From the NCBI GenBank assembly GCA_963402885.1, contig OY727098.1, positions 11,332,717-11,396,716 on the forward strand: a stretch of DNA of 64,000 nucleotides, given 5' to 3'. A program made the position numbers and the translations under genes. Below, piece by piece: positions 32,313 to 46,682 of this stretch (position 1 is the stretch's first letter; each line of letters starts with the position of its first letter). The stretch comes from Antedon bifida (Eukaryota > Echinodermata > Crinoidea > Comatulida > Antedonidae). The notes beneath the pieces were generated by a model that was not told where the DNA came from, did no database searches, and saw only the letters and a list, made by a program, of their open reading frames with translations.

Positions 32313-33802
32313 GTTGCTTTCTTGGATATTGGAGGAGTTACTGTAGAAGGTCCAGCGGTTGTATACATTTCATAATGGCTTCAGTCCTGCTATCGGGATG
32401 TTTGGTACTTCAGGACTAACAATTCAGGATAATGTAATTCACCACACAGTTGGAGCAGGTAAGCAATGCCAAAATACTTCTCTTTCCCTTATATAGTAAC
32501 TTACATTTTAGATTAATCTGCTGTTCTGTCTTTCCTGGTACATATCAAGACCGCTACAATGCTGAGGATATATCGTGGCCAGCAGGTATTGAAATTGAGA
32601 GCTCCAGAGATGTCATCCTACAAGACAACACTGTGGTAGGCTCTGAGATGGTGCTGTACCATGTCAGTGGGGAGATTGTGACGTTGAAAGTCAATGGAGC
32701 AACAACGAAGGCCATACTTCTTTGCACGGTGTTCATGACGAGGGATGGTCAGAGAGACTGCACACAGATTGCCAATTTCTTCATCTGGAAGAATTGGGAT
32801 TATGGAGTCTTTTTCCAAATTTCGAGTTCCGCTGTAAATGACTGATCTTGTTCTTGCTGACAACAACATCGGGGTGATGCCATTTGTCATTGAACCATCT
32901 TCTCTTAGTCATGAAGCTGTTGATAAGTATGTGTGAGAATGGACGTTTATAATTGGTACAAGCCTGATCTTTGATTGCGTTGAGTTACAGGTAGGTTCAG
33001 TAAGATTTAACATTAAATAGCATGTTACAAACCGAATACTGTATATATGTAAAAATCATAATGAATGAAACCAAAAAAAAAAGAAAAGAAAAGATATAAA
33101 CAGTTTCAATAATTAATATGAACATTTTTATTATTCATTTTAAAAGATGTTTTTTTTTTTTTTTCTGTATTTCAATTTTTATTATATTTTCATTTTGGGG
33201 AACTCTATTTTGCATTCTGTCAAATAAAATCAATGTATAGATATTATACAGTATATGCATACTTGACTTTCACTCGAAAGGAAATTTGTCAAAGGACTTT
33301 CTTACTCTTCTACCTCCTTTTTCTTAACGTGTACTGATAATGCCATTCCATTGTGTAATCAGTTACGTAATTTATAAATTCTGATTAAAATATTACATTT
33401 TTCCATTAACATTTTCATGTAAATATTTCAGAATCAACCGGAGAATGCAGGTCAAAGTGCAAAACAGCGTGCACCTCGTCCAGAGAACGGAAATGCTGGA
33501 TTCGTGTGGGAAAATTTCATGTAATGGTGCTCAATTTTTTCAATTTCATGGTATACATAATTACCCAGCTATTGCTGGAAGCACAAGATTGCAAGGTATG
33601 TAAAAGCATGACATAATCTGGTCCTTACTTGGACAAACCTAGTCCTTACTTCGACAAACCAACAACTGCCATTGTTTGAGTTCTATTGCAGGAAACGCAT
33701 ACTCATACTGTTTACACATGAAGCTGAATGCTTATAGGTACAAAGAAGGTAGCAGTCAGAGACGAGAACAGGGTTTACATACATAATTATACCTAATTTA
33801 GG
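32313..33802 (+). pseudogene. PKHD1L1: PKHD1L1-like gene A remnant, copy 2
   Basis: Same exon pieces as copy 1 gene A: 32313-32458 (beta-helix exon), 32512-32990 (PGTYQDRY, FFIWKNWDYG, with the same stop and frameshift), 33432-33595 (corrupted NGNAGF exon) and about 33738-33802. Everything downstream, including gene B, was removed by the deletion ending at 34240/34241. Shared disabling lesions show that gene A was already broken before the segment duplicated. Confidence 0.75.
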
Positions 33803-33980
33803 GTAAGTACTAATAGTATTTATCCTATATATCTACGGACCGCTTGCATTTATCCAAGTTACGTTATTGTAAATCATTGTGTATCTTTACTTGCTAATTG
33901 CATTATTCTCATCAACCAAGTACACTTTCTGTACCTACAATACTTTTCATTTAATCTTAACACTACAGTAAAGTTAAAAA

Positions 33981-34240
33981 GACCCCCTTCCCTACGTTTT
34001 TTAGATCTAATTTAAGGTCACAAACTACAATTAATGTAAAAATAAATATTATATGGTAACTTTTTTGTCTTTAAATGGTTAAAAATGTGAAAAATAAGTT
34101 GATTCTAGTAATTTTAGCGGCCCGCTATAAATCCCAAAATGCATTGCGTGCGGATTGATTCACCCACTTTTTGATTGATCGTGAGGCCAAAACAAATGGA
34201 AGACTCATAAATTTTCACCGAAAATACCAGGTTTTGTACC
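33981..34240. mobile_element. Truncated TTAA-flanked MITE and deletion junction, copy 2
   Basis: The MITE starts after TTAA with AAAAGACCCCCTTCCC, as in copies 1 and 3, but stops at AATACCAGGTTTT. After GTACC the sequence continues with AGAATGGATGTCTGAGG, which in copy 1 lies at 20064, next to the 26-bp-IR MITE. About 14.3 kb present in copy 1 is therefore absent here. Confidence 0.8.
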
Positions 34241-34534
34241 AGAATGGATGTCTGAGGTTGTCATATGTACCTGTAGGCCTATACTTCTGTATTTAAGCAT
34301 TTTAATTGGAATATTGTTGAACATTAAAGGGAAAGAGATCAATATAGTGTTATTTTTTAACAAGTACAGTACTACAGTAGTTATAAAATATGGGCCGGTT
34401 GTTGGTCGCAAATATTCAATTTCTCGATTCCAAGTGGATAGCTGTTATGTGACATCAAAATAGGACAAATTTAGGACAAATACATCTGTAAGAGATGATA
34501 GAATAATTGCATTTTTGTTTTTCTCATTTTGCAG

Positions 34535-34647
34535 GCAAGAAAGAGGTAGCGAAATTGTTGACATCAAATCCTGGATTCTCAATTCAAAATTGGATAATTA
34601 TAAGGATGAAAGTTAAGAATGAAAAAATGATGCTGATGAGTTTTTGA
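34535..34647 (+). pseudogene. Terminal exon candidate, copy 2
   Basis: Duplicate of 20358-20470 with its TTTTGCAG acceptor. The helical exon and micro-exons that precede it in copy 1 are deleted here, so it is orphaned. Confidence 0.4.
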
Positions 34648-36786
34648 TTTTAAAAGATTTGAAAATAGATATAACATAACGTATGTTAACGTTCTGATTG
34701 ATATACTTGTTTTTAATAGTGTTACCATATCAATTTGTCAGGCTGTTGCAACTATGGGCGCGTTTATACAACACGCTATTACACGCATATTCAACACGCC
34801 TACGAGAAGTGTGTTCTATAACATCGAAGCGATTCCGTGTAATGAGATTTTAATTGCAAAAAAGGCTACTTGGCTGAATCCTAACATTTTGTGGATTCCC
34901 GGTTGCTGTTATTATTATAAATAATAGTGTAATTTGATATTTGGGCTACAATAGTCTATAGATTATAGCATGGATTAATTAGTTTAAACTAATTAATACA
35001 TGGTTATATACTACAAGTTGATCAATTTGGAAATGTTTGCAATATTAAAAGTGTAATTTGATATTTGGGCTACAATAGTCTATAGCATGTATTAATTAGT
35101 TTAAACTAATTGATTCCGTAAATCTTCTAATTGTAACCCTGGGTTATTATTTTTTGATTGTTTTTTAGGGTGGGTTACTATTAGAAGTGGGGGGGGGGAG
35201 GGAAAGGGGATTACTATTGGAGTAGTGGGTTATTATTACTAATCTTAAATTAGGCACCTGAAAATAGTAACCCACCCCAACTTTTCCGGTCAGCAAATCA
35301 TAGAAAAATAATAAAACAGTACGAATAAATAAATTTGTTTGAACTTTATTTTATAAACTCAAAAACACTCAGTCCTCCCGAGATCAACATGCATTATCTC
35401 CTTATTTTCAAAATATTGCTGCATAATAAACGACCAGTCTTAATGTCATTTTTTCAATAGTTTTTGTGACTCTAATAATAACCTCCCCCATGGGTTAGTA
35501 GTAGTAGTAGTGGGTTATTATTATAGATTGACTTATAAGTTGGGTTACTACTAGAAGGGGGGTTACTATTAGAGTGTGGGTTACTATTAGAATTGACGGT
35601 ACATGGTATAATACAAGCTGATCAATTTGGAAATGTTCACAATATTAAAGTGTAATTTATTAAGTTATGATTTTATGTTATGATTAAATATTTCAAAGTA
35701 TTTCAGCTAGAATGTCGATGTTTCTAATTTATTTTTCTTTACATTATGATCATTTATTTATACATAAAAATCATCACATATAAGACAAGAACAATTGTCC
35801 TGTAATTGATCCTGCTGGAGATAGATTTCATACATGTTAAAAACGTCAAATGTTTTAAAAAAAATTACCGGTATGAATATGAAAATATGAAGCACAATTA
35901 GTGTAGTATGTTCCTTAATAAAATTCTTAAAATTAATACTGTAACAGACTGAAATTAGGAACTATCCAGTGTATGTTAGATTCAATTAATAGTATTCCTA
36001 ACACAGTACATTACTGTAGCAGCTTTGAGCGAGTAGCCAGATTTCTAATTCTTACATGATTGTACAGTAGAACAAATCATCAATAAAATAATCCAATACT
36101 TTTACTGGATTTGGACATCAGATGAATCTCTGATGAATCTAAAGATGTTAAAAACCACATGGACAATTGTTATTTAAATATTTTCAACGTCATGACAATA
36201 CAAATTACATATTTAGAATATGACATCAACTAAGAACAATATAGCCATAGAAAATGAGAAAAACTGCAACCAGCTGCCCAAGAACATTTACTCCATCAAC
36301 ACATCAGACACTAGGCCTATATGAAAAGGAAAAAGACATTATTAATGTTAACACAACGAGTACCAGACAACATAACTCTTTTGGGATCATTTCAGCCACC
36401 AGTTATTGCGGCCGTCAGTTATGCCAGTACATTTTTTTTTTTTATTTATTTTACATGTGCCAATAAGTATGTGTGATTTTTATAAATAAAGTTGTTTTGT
36501 TTCCGTTTTGGTTTTATTCTGCAAATTGTGGTTTTTTGAATGTTGGAAATTAGTTTATTTATTATTAGTTACCATTACCAATATTAATAATTAATATTCA
36601 TTTTATCGATAACAGGATTATGGTTTCTGTATCAAGTTATAAACTCCAAGTGCATAAGAAATGAAGAAGTACAATTAAAAAAACGGGAAATATTGTGTTT
36701 ATGAGATGAGCCTTTGTTGTTTGGGGTATCATGTATAATAATGATATGCAGAAATAAGAAAAGACGTAAACAAAAGAAATATACGA

Positions 36787-39700
36787 CACAGCTGTTCCAG
36801 AAATATGAATTAAGTGTAGCGCCCCCAACGTTTCATAGCGTTTTATGGAGTAGTGATTCCGAAAACATATTGTATACAAACCACACGAGGAACCCGGAAG
36901 CAATCAAGCATAAAAGGACTGTATTTTAATAGCCAATAAAAACAAATAAAGACCGCGAAAGTCAGAAAAATAATGAATATTCATTAGAACAACCCTGGGT
37001 GAAGGTGAAAAACATGTTGTCGTCGTTTTATCACGTGGATTTTAAGAGGTAATGTAATTGAAAGTTAACCAAAATTGTACACCCAACGCCAGTTTTTTCT
37101 CAAGTGATACATTTAAAAAGTAGGTATAAATGTTGTTTTCCATACCAGTTTAAAAATAATTTTTTCTGTTGAATTCTTTGATTTAGTTGGATACTTTAGT
37201 TATCCTTGAATGTTTTAAGAAGGTTCGTATTCATATAGCCTGGTTGGATTTTTTCCTATGCTAGCTTATAATAGGCTATGCCCAGGCCCCTTTGCGTGGT
37301 TAAAACCAGCTGTGTAAGACTAATGGCTGTTTATTTTTAACACGTAAACATGTCTATTCGGGGGCCTGAGTGACAGTAGACCTGTAAAGCTGATTAATTA
37401 CTTGTTCCTGGTCCTAATTAAAAATTAGGCCTAGCATAGGCCTAAGCTATTTTAATAATCATTCATACTGGGAGGGGAGTACAGAGTAGTCCAGGCTACA
37501 GGCCTAGCTAGGCCTATACTATATATAGGCTATAGGCTACATCATCAGCAGGTTAAATGCCTAGCAGCCTACCTAGCATGTCTTAGTCAAAGATCTGTAA
37601 TATATTAATAGAAAGAAGCTATAGAGTACTGTGACATTAGATATTTAATTATAAATGCATATTTCTTTCATATTTGTATTGTATATTAATTATTATTTAT
37701 TATTTTGATATGCAATCACAATCTAAATCAGTAAATAACATCAATTTCCGTTATCAATCAATAATATATAAACCAAATTAAAATAAAATAACTTCCAAAA
37801 AATTCAATTCATATACCATTTGTTAAATATTTACAAAATCATTGTTCTAGCAATAACAACAAAAAAACACTACTATTCATACAGTATACTGTACATAATA
37901 TATGCAATACTGTAACAATTAACTGAGAAATAGCAAACTATTCCTATTTCCTCAAACTTTTCTGCACTTAGTTACCGGCCTAGTTACTTCATGCTGGATC
38001 TCAGGTGAAATAAACGTCAAATGTGACTTCATGATTTCCCACAAAACTCTTTCCGTGGTACTGCTGTCGGAGGAATTTATTTTTTCTAAATACCTCGTCC
38101 ATTTTTGTACATAGAGTTTCAAATCTCTTGGTTCATAGTAGTTCGCTATATAAAATATATAAAAGAAATATGGCATTAATTTTTATAGTATTGCATGTTT
38201 TAGACATAATTTTAAAGGTGTATAATGTAGGACTGACCAAGTCTTTGACCTCTTGTTCTTTTAGATTTATTCTGTGGCCAGTCTCTGCAATCTTACTATG
38301 CTGTTTTGTTACAAGTGACACTTAGAGTTAATTTCTTAAATGCTCAAGATTCTCTTCTAAAGACTGGATTTTAATCATTGTAGCATGTCGATGTGCTGCA
38401 GCTTCTGATTTTCTCAAAGTCTGCTAGATGATCACCTGAGATTAAACAATATTGGTCAACCAAATAAATTTCAATCTGCATCAAAAATGAGCATCAAAAT
38501 TATTATATTTAAAAAATGTTAACTATTTCTTGTAGGAGATAATGATAATATATGGATAATCCATAGGAAAATAAGTTCCAGCCAAAGGTTTGCTTTATTA
38601 TGCATATAAATAGGATAAACAATTATGAAATTATATGCTCAAAGGGACAATGTGTATTTAAAGAGCAACTTGACCAATTGAGTTAATATGTAATGTCAAT
38701 GTAAAGTTGAAACAACATTTGAATTTACCAGTCAAGATGTCAGCATCCTGTCGCATTTTGAATATTATAACATATTGACACCTGGAAAAATAGTTGATTG
38801 AGGAAATATTTAATAAAGAAAAGAGGTATATTTATAAATTACTGTAACAATTGTTTGTTTTGACATTTATTTTATACTAACATTGTTCTTTAATATGGAA
38901 GTACAAACACACATTTCATTGTTTGGAGTGTGTATTAAACTTTCTAAAGAGGTGGTTATGATTATTTACCTACCCTGTTTTATTCAATGTCTACCAGGTA
39001 TGGCCTAACAAACTAACTGTGCGATATTGTTTTGCTTCTTTTTTTTTCACTGCCATGGTCTAAAAAACAATAGATGCAACTGTACTTTCCTTTAAAAATA
39101 AATCAATTTTTAAATCTACAGTACTTCAGTTTTGTGTCCAAACAAATCCAAACAAGAGAGCTAATAATAGCCAAAATATTAAACCATTATTATACAAATG
39201 TATTAATATTAAGGCCTAGCCTAGGCTGTAGGACTGTCACTCAGTCACACCAGCTAGCCTAAAAATGCACCAGGAAAGCAATAATTATTATTATAAACAC
39301 ATGCCATTAATTATTTGGTAACAGTTATAATGATTAAATTTAGGATTAGGGTAATAAAAGGTTTAACTATTACGAATTTTCTATGTTTGGGCCTAGCTTC
39401 ATTCTAGGCCCACATTACTGTCACGCTCATCGCGGGCGTCAACGCACGTTCTAAGCCTATCGCCAAACCGTTTTCTCGCCGATAACAATAACAATGTATA
39501 AAGGGGTTGCAAAATATGCGAGTTTTACTAAAAACTGAACCAGGCTATATTAACAAAACTTGTATTATTTTGTTTATATAATAATGATGGACTATATTCT
39601 AGTTCGTTCTTTTTCTTAAAAAATGAATTATATCCAAAAAATAAGTAAAGAATACAATGATATTTTCTACTTACGATTGTTTACTATTTCATTACACAGT

Positions 39701-40018
39701 TTATCTCGACTTCCTGGTTTATGTGCGGGAGATTATTTCATTAAAATGGACAGTATCGTCGTTTATTTATTAATTTATAGTAAAGAAACAATAAAATATT
39801 TATTTTTTAATTGAACATACACTTTTTTTAATCGTTTGGTTTTGTAAAAAATGTTTTTACTACATAAAAACTCACGATAGCGAAATTTAATTTGGCGTTC
39901 GCGAAATAATGGTTTGTAAACAAAAATTATATGTTTGCGCGACTCGGGGAGCCTCGTCTGCTAACACTGAGGGCGCTTGACTTTTTCTAATATCTTAACA
40001 CTAGTTGAAACAGCTGTG
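36787..40018. mobile_element. TIR DNA transposon (Chapaev-like?), private to copy 2 (3.2 kb)
   Basis: Ends CACAGCTGTTCCAG and, reversed, CACAGCTGTTTCAACTAG, with a further shared AGCGCCC module just inside. Flanked by the 4-bp duplication ACGA (36783-36786 and 40019-40022). Copy 1 has the empty site ATACGATTAATT at about 22605. CAC termini with a 4-bp TSD are compatible with Chapaev (CMC) elements, but no transposase domain was recognised. The interior carries TAGGCCTA palindromes and a possible degenerate coding relic near 37952-38425. Confidence 0.85.
37952..38425 (-). pseudogene. Helical coding relic inside the 3.2 kb transposon
   Basis: The minus strand reads a coiled-coil-like stretch (LRKSEAAAHRHATMIKIQSL, EENLEHLRN, stop at 38328), then in another frame KIAETGHRINLKEQEVKDLV, and, after a low-complexity gap, LKLYVQKWTRYLEKINSSDS and TTERVLWEIMKSHLTF. 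The amino-acid composition looks like real protein rather than random AT-rich translation. It could be a decayed transposase or a captured host exon; I do not recognise it. Confidence 0.35.
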
Positions 40019-40022
40019 ACGA

Positions 40023-43000
40023 TTAATTATTATAATTAATCATTAAAACTAGATGTTAGATTAGTAAAATTTGTTTTGTATTAAGACACATTGATTAGTA
40101 TTTATCGGCTGTTTAATAATTAATTAATATTTACTATATTCATAAAAACATTGCGCGGCTGATACTTGACTAGATACTAAACTAGTTTAATGGCCATTTA
40201 GTTCTGTGTTTATTTATGGCTATTTGGAGGCCTCCTTTTGTTTGGTGCGCATACAAAAGTGGGCCCGATCATCCGTTTAACACCCATACGCGAATCCTGG
40301 GCGAATATCTACTAGGCCTATTCTAGGCCTACCTAGCTAGGCTTAGGCTAGGGCCTAGCCTAGGCCTACCTAGCTAGGCTTAGGCTAGGGCCTAGCCTAA
40401 GAAAGCTAAATAGGCCTAGCTAGGCCCCTAGGCTAGTTATTTAATTTTGGCCCTAATTAATAGCGATATACAGTACTATGCGGCGACTATAATAGGCTAG
40501 GCCTAACCTTTTAGCTTAGCTGACTAGGCCTATGCAACTAGTTTTTAAAATTGGTACCAACTCACCTCACGCCCAGCCAGGCGGCAAAGGCCGCATCACT
40601 TAGACCTAGGCTAGGCCTTCTAGGCCTAGAATAGAAGACACCGACAACAAATTAAAAGACATGCCTCTAGGACCTAGATTATTTATAAATTTGGTGAAAC
40701 AGAATTTAACCGTTTAATTATTTTGTTTTATATAAATTGTAGCCTTAAGGATTGACAGAAAATAAACTTAGATAGGGCCAGGTCAATCGGTTGATTTTAC
40801 TTCCCTCTTTTTACTCGGGGTACCCGAGTCTAGGACTTATTAGTGTAAAATGGCCTTAAGGGTAATAATAAACTCCCCTTAGCACAGCGATTGTGGTATG
40901 AAAACGTTAAGGGGAAAGACAAAAAGGGTTATATCTGCCATTTTACCTACAAAATAAAAAAAAAGTTTGTATCGTAATTGGAATCATTAACATATATGTT
41001 GAAACGCAAAAAAGAATATATTTAGCCGATATTTTGGTTTAAAACGGTTGGAATACCATCTTTCCCACTACACCTGTACAAACGATGAGATATAAATTCT
41101 TTTCTAAACACGTAACGAAGAGAACTATAATTCCTTTTTTTCTGACATTCAATTGTTAGTCACTCGCGGCGGTCAACGCGCCACACTGTTGAATTTTGAT
41201 GTTGTTAATCTTTTACATTATATTATCCTAAATTAACCTGACTCTCTAAATATCTCTCTTTCAAAATAAAAGAAAAGCATTTTATATTTATTTAAAAAAA
41301 ACGAAATCCGTAGAGATTCGAACCCCAGCCAGTAGAGCTGAGAGAATTCATTCCAAACGATAGTTACTAGAGCACTACCCGTTATGCCACAATGTACACG
41401 AGTAATAAAAGGTGACAATAGTATAGTCTTATACGCGCTTCATATTACGTCATTCTAATCGTTACGTCATAAATTTGCATATTCATGACGTAATTTTGAG
41501 GAAACGAATCTAGTTTTAACCTTGCTATTAACCAGAGGGCCCGATAGCTCAGTTGGTAGAGCGTCGTGGAACACGATTATCGTGGGTTCAAACCCCATGC
41601 CGGTCGGTGGAAAAGAGTTAAAGCTATGCGAGCTTCTGTGTTTGGGGTTCACAGATTTAAACGTCCCCCTTTCCACCACACATTATGAGGCAATAACATC
41701 AAAGCATCTGATGTGTGGTACCCCCAAGGCTGTGAGAGAGCCTTACCGTGCTAGAGGCAAGGGAGCACACCATCATTTTTTTTTTTGGCTTCCCGCCTCT
41801 TTCCGATCTCGTAAATTTTATGTTTGGCGCCCTCAATTTTAAGAACACCTAAGTTATGTCAGAAAATTAGGAACAAATAAATAGAAATGTGTAAAGATGC
41901 CGATGCCTAGCCTGGCTAGTGTATTCTCTCTATTTATTTAAATACATATGCATTATTGTAATAAATAATTTCACAATTTCTGTGTGAATTATTAACTTTG
42001 AACAAACGAACATTATTCCAAACCATGTACTACATTTTACTGTGTTTGATCATGAATAAATGAAATGAATTAAGTGAATAATTGATCATGAGAAATCAAA
42101 ACAACTGATACAATGAATTAAATGATGAACAACAGCAGCCATCCAACCAACCCATTGATTGCTACTCCTATACAAATATTGATCAGTTGGTATGCCGTGC
42201 GTTATTATGCAAATGAGTTGGTGCAGGTGTAGTGGGGAAGATGGTATTGTTATTCATTGCGGTCAACACGCCACTCCGGGCGGGAACCTAGCAGATCCCC
42301 TCATTTAGTTTGAAAGAAATCTCGAAAAGAAATCCATCTGGAAAAGATCTACACACATGTTCTAGCTATTCCAAATCCATTATAAAAATAATACCATTTA
42401 TAATGCAAATGGCGAATGTAAAAAAAAACACAGACGTTAAGGCGAAATCGCAAAATTATATTTGTTGACAAATGTTATGGACATTTTAATTCACGTTCAT
42501 TCCCGTGATATAGTATAGTTTAAACTACACACTGTTCTAGCTATTCCAAATCCAGTATAAATTATAATACCATTTATAATGCGATGTAGGCCTATAGGCC
42601 TAAATGGCGAATGTTAAAAAAACAGACGTTAAGGCGAAATAGTAAAATTATATTTGTTGACAAATTTTATTGAAATTTTAATTCACGACTGCTTTAATCT
42701 CACTCTTCCCTGATATAGTGTAGTCAAAACTACTATCACACATGTTCTAGCTATTCTAAATCCACTAAAAAATAATAATACCATTTATAATTTGCAATGT
42801 AAATGGCGAATGTTAAAAAAACAGACGTTAAGGCGAAATAGTAAAAAGAGCTGTCCCCAATTAAACGAGGGGTTCTACTATAATATAAATGTAGGCCTAC
42901 ACTATAATAGCTTATGAGAAGAAAAATTTACTACCCAAATGTTATAATGTAAAAGAAAAATACTAGTATCAAGTTTTTAAAAAAAAAATAACTTAGGCGC

Positions 43001-44288
43001 ACTTTTAGTAAAAAAAATGTTGTAAATGTATAGTAGAACCATAGGCATCAAATTTTGAAAAATAAAAAATGTCCAAATCATCTAAAAATTATTGTACCAA
43101 ATTTGAACAAAATTGAAGTTGGTTAAGTATTTTTCCACTATGGTTTTTGAATGATGTTTTTACAGTTTTATTTTATCCAAATAATACTAAATTTCTATCA
43201 CTAATAAAAATCTAACTTTTCGATATACTGTATTACAATTTTGGAATTATTAATACTCTTTTATGAGTGGAACACACTTATGCTATTAAATATTAAAATG
43301 TAATGTAATTATTAGTCATTAATTAGATATTACTTAACTTTTTTTCCCCGTTATTTGAAACCTACGCGAAATAATAAGAGAGGACGCTGTTTTACTGGTA
43401 ATAGATATGGTTATTATGTGTTGTATTCTTCCGCTCGAGTATTCTTTAACCCCACAGACTACATCGCCCAGATAAATAGCGAGATCCTAAATATTTTTGT
43501 GTTCTTATATACTATAGGAAAGATGATTCCATTTTGCTAAAGGAACCTTTAGAAATACAATAGCTTTATTTATTTGCAGTTTATTCAATAAGAAACGGAA
43601 ACTAAATATCTAAATAAATAAAGTATAGACATAATGAATTAAATTAATAAGTACTTTTAGTACGAGAAAATGTATTATCAATGGGCAAAATGTGTAGCAT
43701 TGATGCCATAAAAAATAAATTGACGAGTATCGGTAGCCTAAATATGTAGGCTTAGCTCGTGGTTCAGTGTAGCGGAGGAAATTCACTTTAGCTGCGTATC
43801 CTTATTACCACAACGCGAGAGAAATTGGCCTAACGGGTAGGCCTAGGACTTGTAGTGTGGGGGGCCTAGAAAGTCAAGCAGAGTGCCTCGGCCAACCTAC
43901 GTTCCCTAGTAGGTAGAATGTTAATTTAGACCAGGCCATTTTTAAATAGGGCTGTATAGCGGAAATAGTTCTGGTGGTTCTACTTATATTTATTTGTATT
44001 AAATGATTTACCAAATCCTATACTTATACTACCTTAACAGAAAAATTAGTAATAAACTAATAATTACTTCTACGGGAAAATATTTTATATCGACGGGGCA
44101 AAAAATATCTGCATTCCGAAACAATAAGTTGACGAGTCTCAAAAATTGTGGGCCTAGCCTAGGCCTAGCTGGCCTATCCGTTGTATTGTATTGTATAGCA
44201 ATACACTTTTTATACTTAGCTAGGCCTAGGCCCCTAGCTAGTAGTTTTTTTATTGGAATGTGGAAGGATGTCTTCGTATCAAATTAGC
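40023..44288. other. Non-coding tail of copy 2
   Basis: Near-identical to copy 1 22613-26909: TAGGCCTA cluster (about 40310-40640), inverted-repeat block 41052-42248 with the tRNA-like sequence (41308-41391, minus) and SINE-like element (41539-41786, plus), tandem repeat 42358-42844, and an AT-rich stretch up to the copy 3 junction. No gene seen. Confidence 0.75.
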
Positions 44289-44396
44289 TTTGGATACAAA
44301 TTGGTTTTTTTAAGGTAAAAGTGGATGCAACAATAGAATAGGCCTAGGCATAATCATAATAATAGGCCTAGGCCTAGTATTAGCTCTAGGAATACA

Positions 44397-46682
44397 GGTC
44401 AACCCGTACCCATGCCAACTCGTACCCAAATTTTGGCTTACTCGTACCCAAAATTTTGGCTGACCCGTACCCATCATTGGCTGGCCCGTACCCAAGTTTA
44501 ATGCTATTTAAAGTATATTTATATTACATTTAAACCCAGTTTTATTACATTTTTAGATACCAATCATATGTTCGATATTAATAAATGGCAAAAACTATTG
44601 ACCTAAAAAGTATAATAATATGTACAGACTCGTACGAAAAAAGCACAGCTTTCATCGTATTTGCGTACGTCGTATTTGGTCAAGTTAATACTTGAGGGCG
44701 CTGTTTTATATGGCTCTGTCAGATGTCAGTGGTCGGCTGTGCTGCATTCTATTTTTTTTTTTCATTGATGAGTTTATTAATCTATTATTCTCTACGAATA
44801 GTAGTACACGGAAATTGAAATACCCACTAGCCTGTGATGATGAAAACTTGAATTATTAAAAGTAAACATGAATATCTTTTATACATAATTTGTATTTTCA
44901 TTTTATTTTACAGATAATGAAGTAATGTGCTTTTTGAAAATCGTTTTAAAACGAATGGTTTTTGTTGTTTTGTTTTGCAAGTTTTGGAAAATATTAAACT
45001 GTTTTAACATTTCGAAAATATTTAATACATTTTTAAGTAGTCACTCGTATTTTAAAATCACGAAACTATTTAAGTGGATACCAGCCTCATTGCTGCTATG
45101 AGCATTTAGTAGTATATTATGATTATTGCCGTTTATCTAGTATACAATGACGGATGTGAGAGTTAATAAAAGGTAACCTCCAATAATTTAACATTTAATT
45201 ACAAACGACGACATTTGCTGTTATTACGTTTTCATTTTATAATGATTATTACTGTATTATTATGACTAAAAACCGAAATAAATACTACTAAACCTTAAAA
45301 AAATCATCTTATCACTGAAAGATACGTAAGTACTCAGACACGTGTAGGTAGGCCTTCAGAACGTTTATATTATTTTAGTAAATAAGACGACATCCGTTGC
45401 CATGGAAAAGCGATCGTAGTTCATTCATTTGTCTTATTTGACACATTATAGAATGCGTATTTTTTTTTAAAAAGGGAATCCCTCGTCAGCAAAAACACGT
45501 AGCTGTAAGTTAATGAGCAAACATCTACCAAAAATGTTTAATCACCGTAAACAAACAGATAATTTTACTGAATTATTTAAGAAAAAAAAAATAAATAGAA
45601 AACGATCATACGCCACATTGCGTTGTCTATTTTTGGACACACTACAAATGGACCCGTACAAATGCGGTTTTTTTTATATTAAAGAGGAATCCCCATTCAG
45701 CAAAAACACGTAGCTGTTATAGAAGAAAATCTGCCAAAATGTTTAATTGCCTTACATTACGACAATACGTGTATATGATCATTTCACTGAATTATTAATA
45801 AATAAAATATATGGAAAACGATCATACGTCATTACTGAGTCGTCTCTTTGACGCCGGGCCGCCCTATAAATGCGTGTTTTTTTTATAATAAAAGGTTAAT
45901 CCCGGTCAGCAAAAACACGTAGCACGAAATCTACGAGTAATTCGAACCCATAGCCCAGCAGGCTTTTTGCTTAAAACAGGGCGTTGTTAATTCAACCAAT
46001 TTTAAATATACCAATACAATAGAAATAATAATTACTTGATCGAAGGTAATCAGGGAAGATAATGAGAATAAAATAAAAGAATAAAAATTGATAAGTATTA
46101 TACGTTGTTGGTACTTTACCTGGGCTTAATTGAATTGTAATACTAACTATACAACAGTTAAAATATTTTTTTATTAATTAATGTTCTCTTACGTAAATAA
46201 AAAAGACACATCAAACATACGTTTATAAAACTATAATACTACATTTAAATAAATGTTAACAAATATATGCCTAATTAAACGAAGTCTACAATCAAATCAA
46301 TGGTCATTTTTATTAGCACACATTTCACCGAGACCTGTAAAATAAAAAAACAATTTAAATATAAAAATATTCATACGGCAAAAGCATACCACTAGTTTTG
46401 CGCCGATCAAACCATTACAAGTAATTATTCAAATTGGGTACGCCAAATAATGGGTACGAGTAAGCCAAAAATGGGTACGGGCAAGCCAAATAATGGGTAC
46501 GAGTAAGCCAAAAACTTGGGTACGAGTAAGCCAAATATTTAGGTACGAGTTGGCATGGGTACGGGTTGGTTTGGGTACGGGTTAGCCAAAGTGGGTACGA
46601 GTTGACCAATTATTTGGGTACGGGTTAGCCAAGTTGGGTACGAGTTGGCATGGGTACGGGTTGGTTTGGGTACGGGTTGACC
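44397..46682. mobile_element. Foldback-like element, copy 3
   Basis: Third copy of the element bounded by inverted minisatellites. The left array is shortest, with five CGTACCC units; the right array matches that of copy 2. The interior is almost identical to the other copies. Confidence 0.5.

Larger units (their letters stand above)
26910..44288. repeat. Tandem segment copy 2 (17.4 kb, internally deleted)
   Basis: Second copy of the segment. It matches copy 1 from 1 to about 5748, then jumps to the equivalent of copy 1 20064, losing about 14.3 kb (3' part of gene A, gene B and the Gypsy element). It carries two DNA transposons absent from the other copies (27231-28839 and 36787-40018). Elsewhere differences from copy 1 are rare substitutions and small indels, such as a 33-bp loss near 41082 between CAAAC/CAACG-like repeats. 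Confidence 0.9.
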
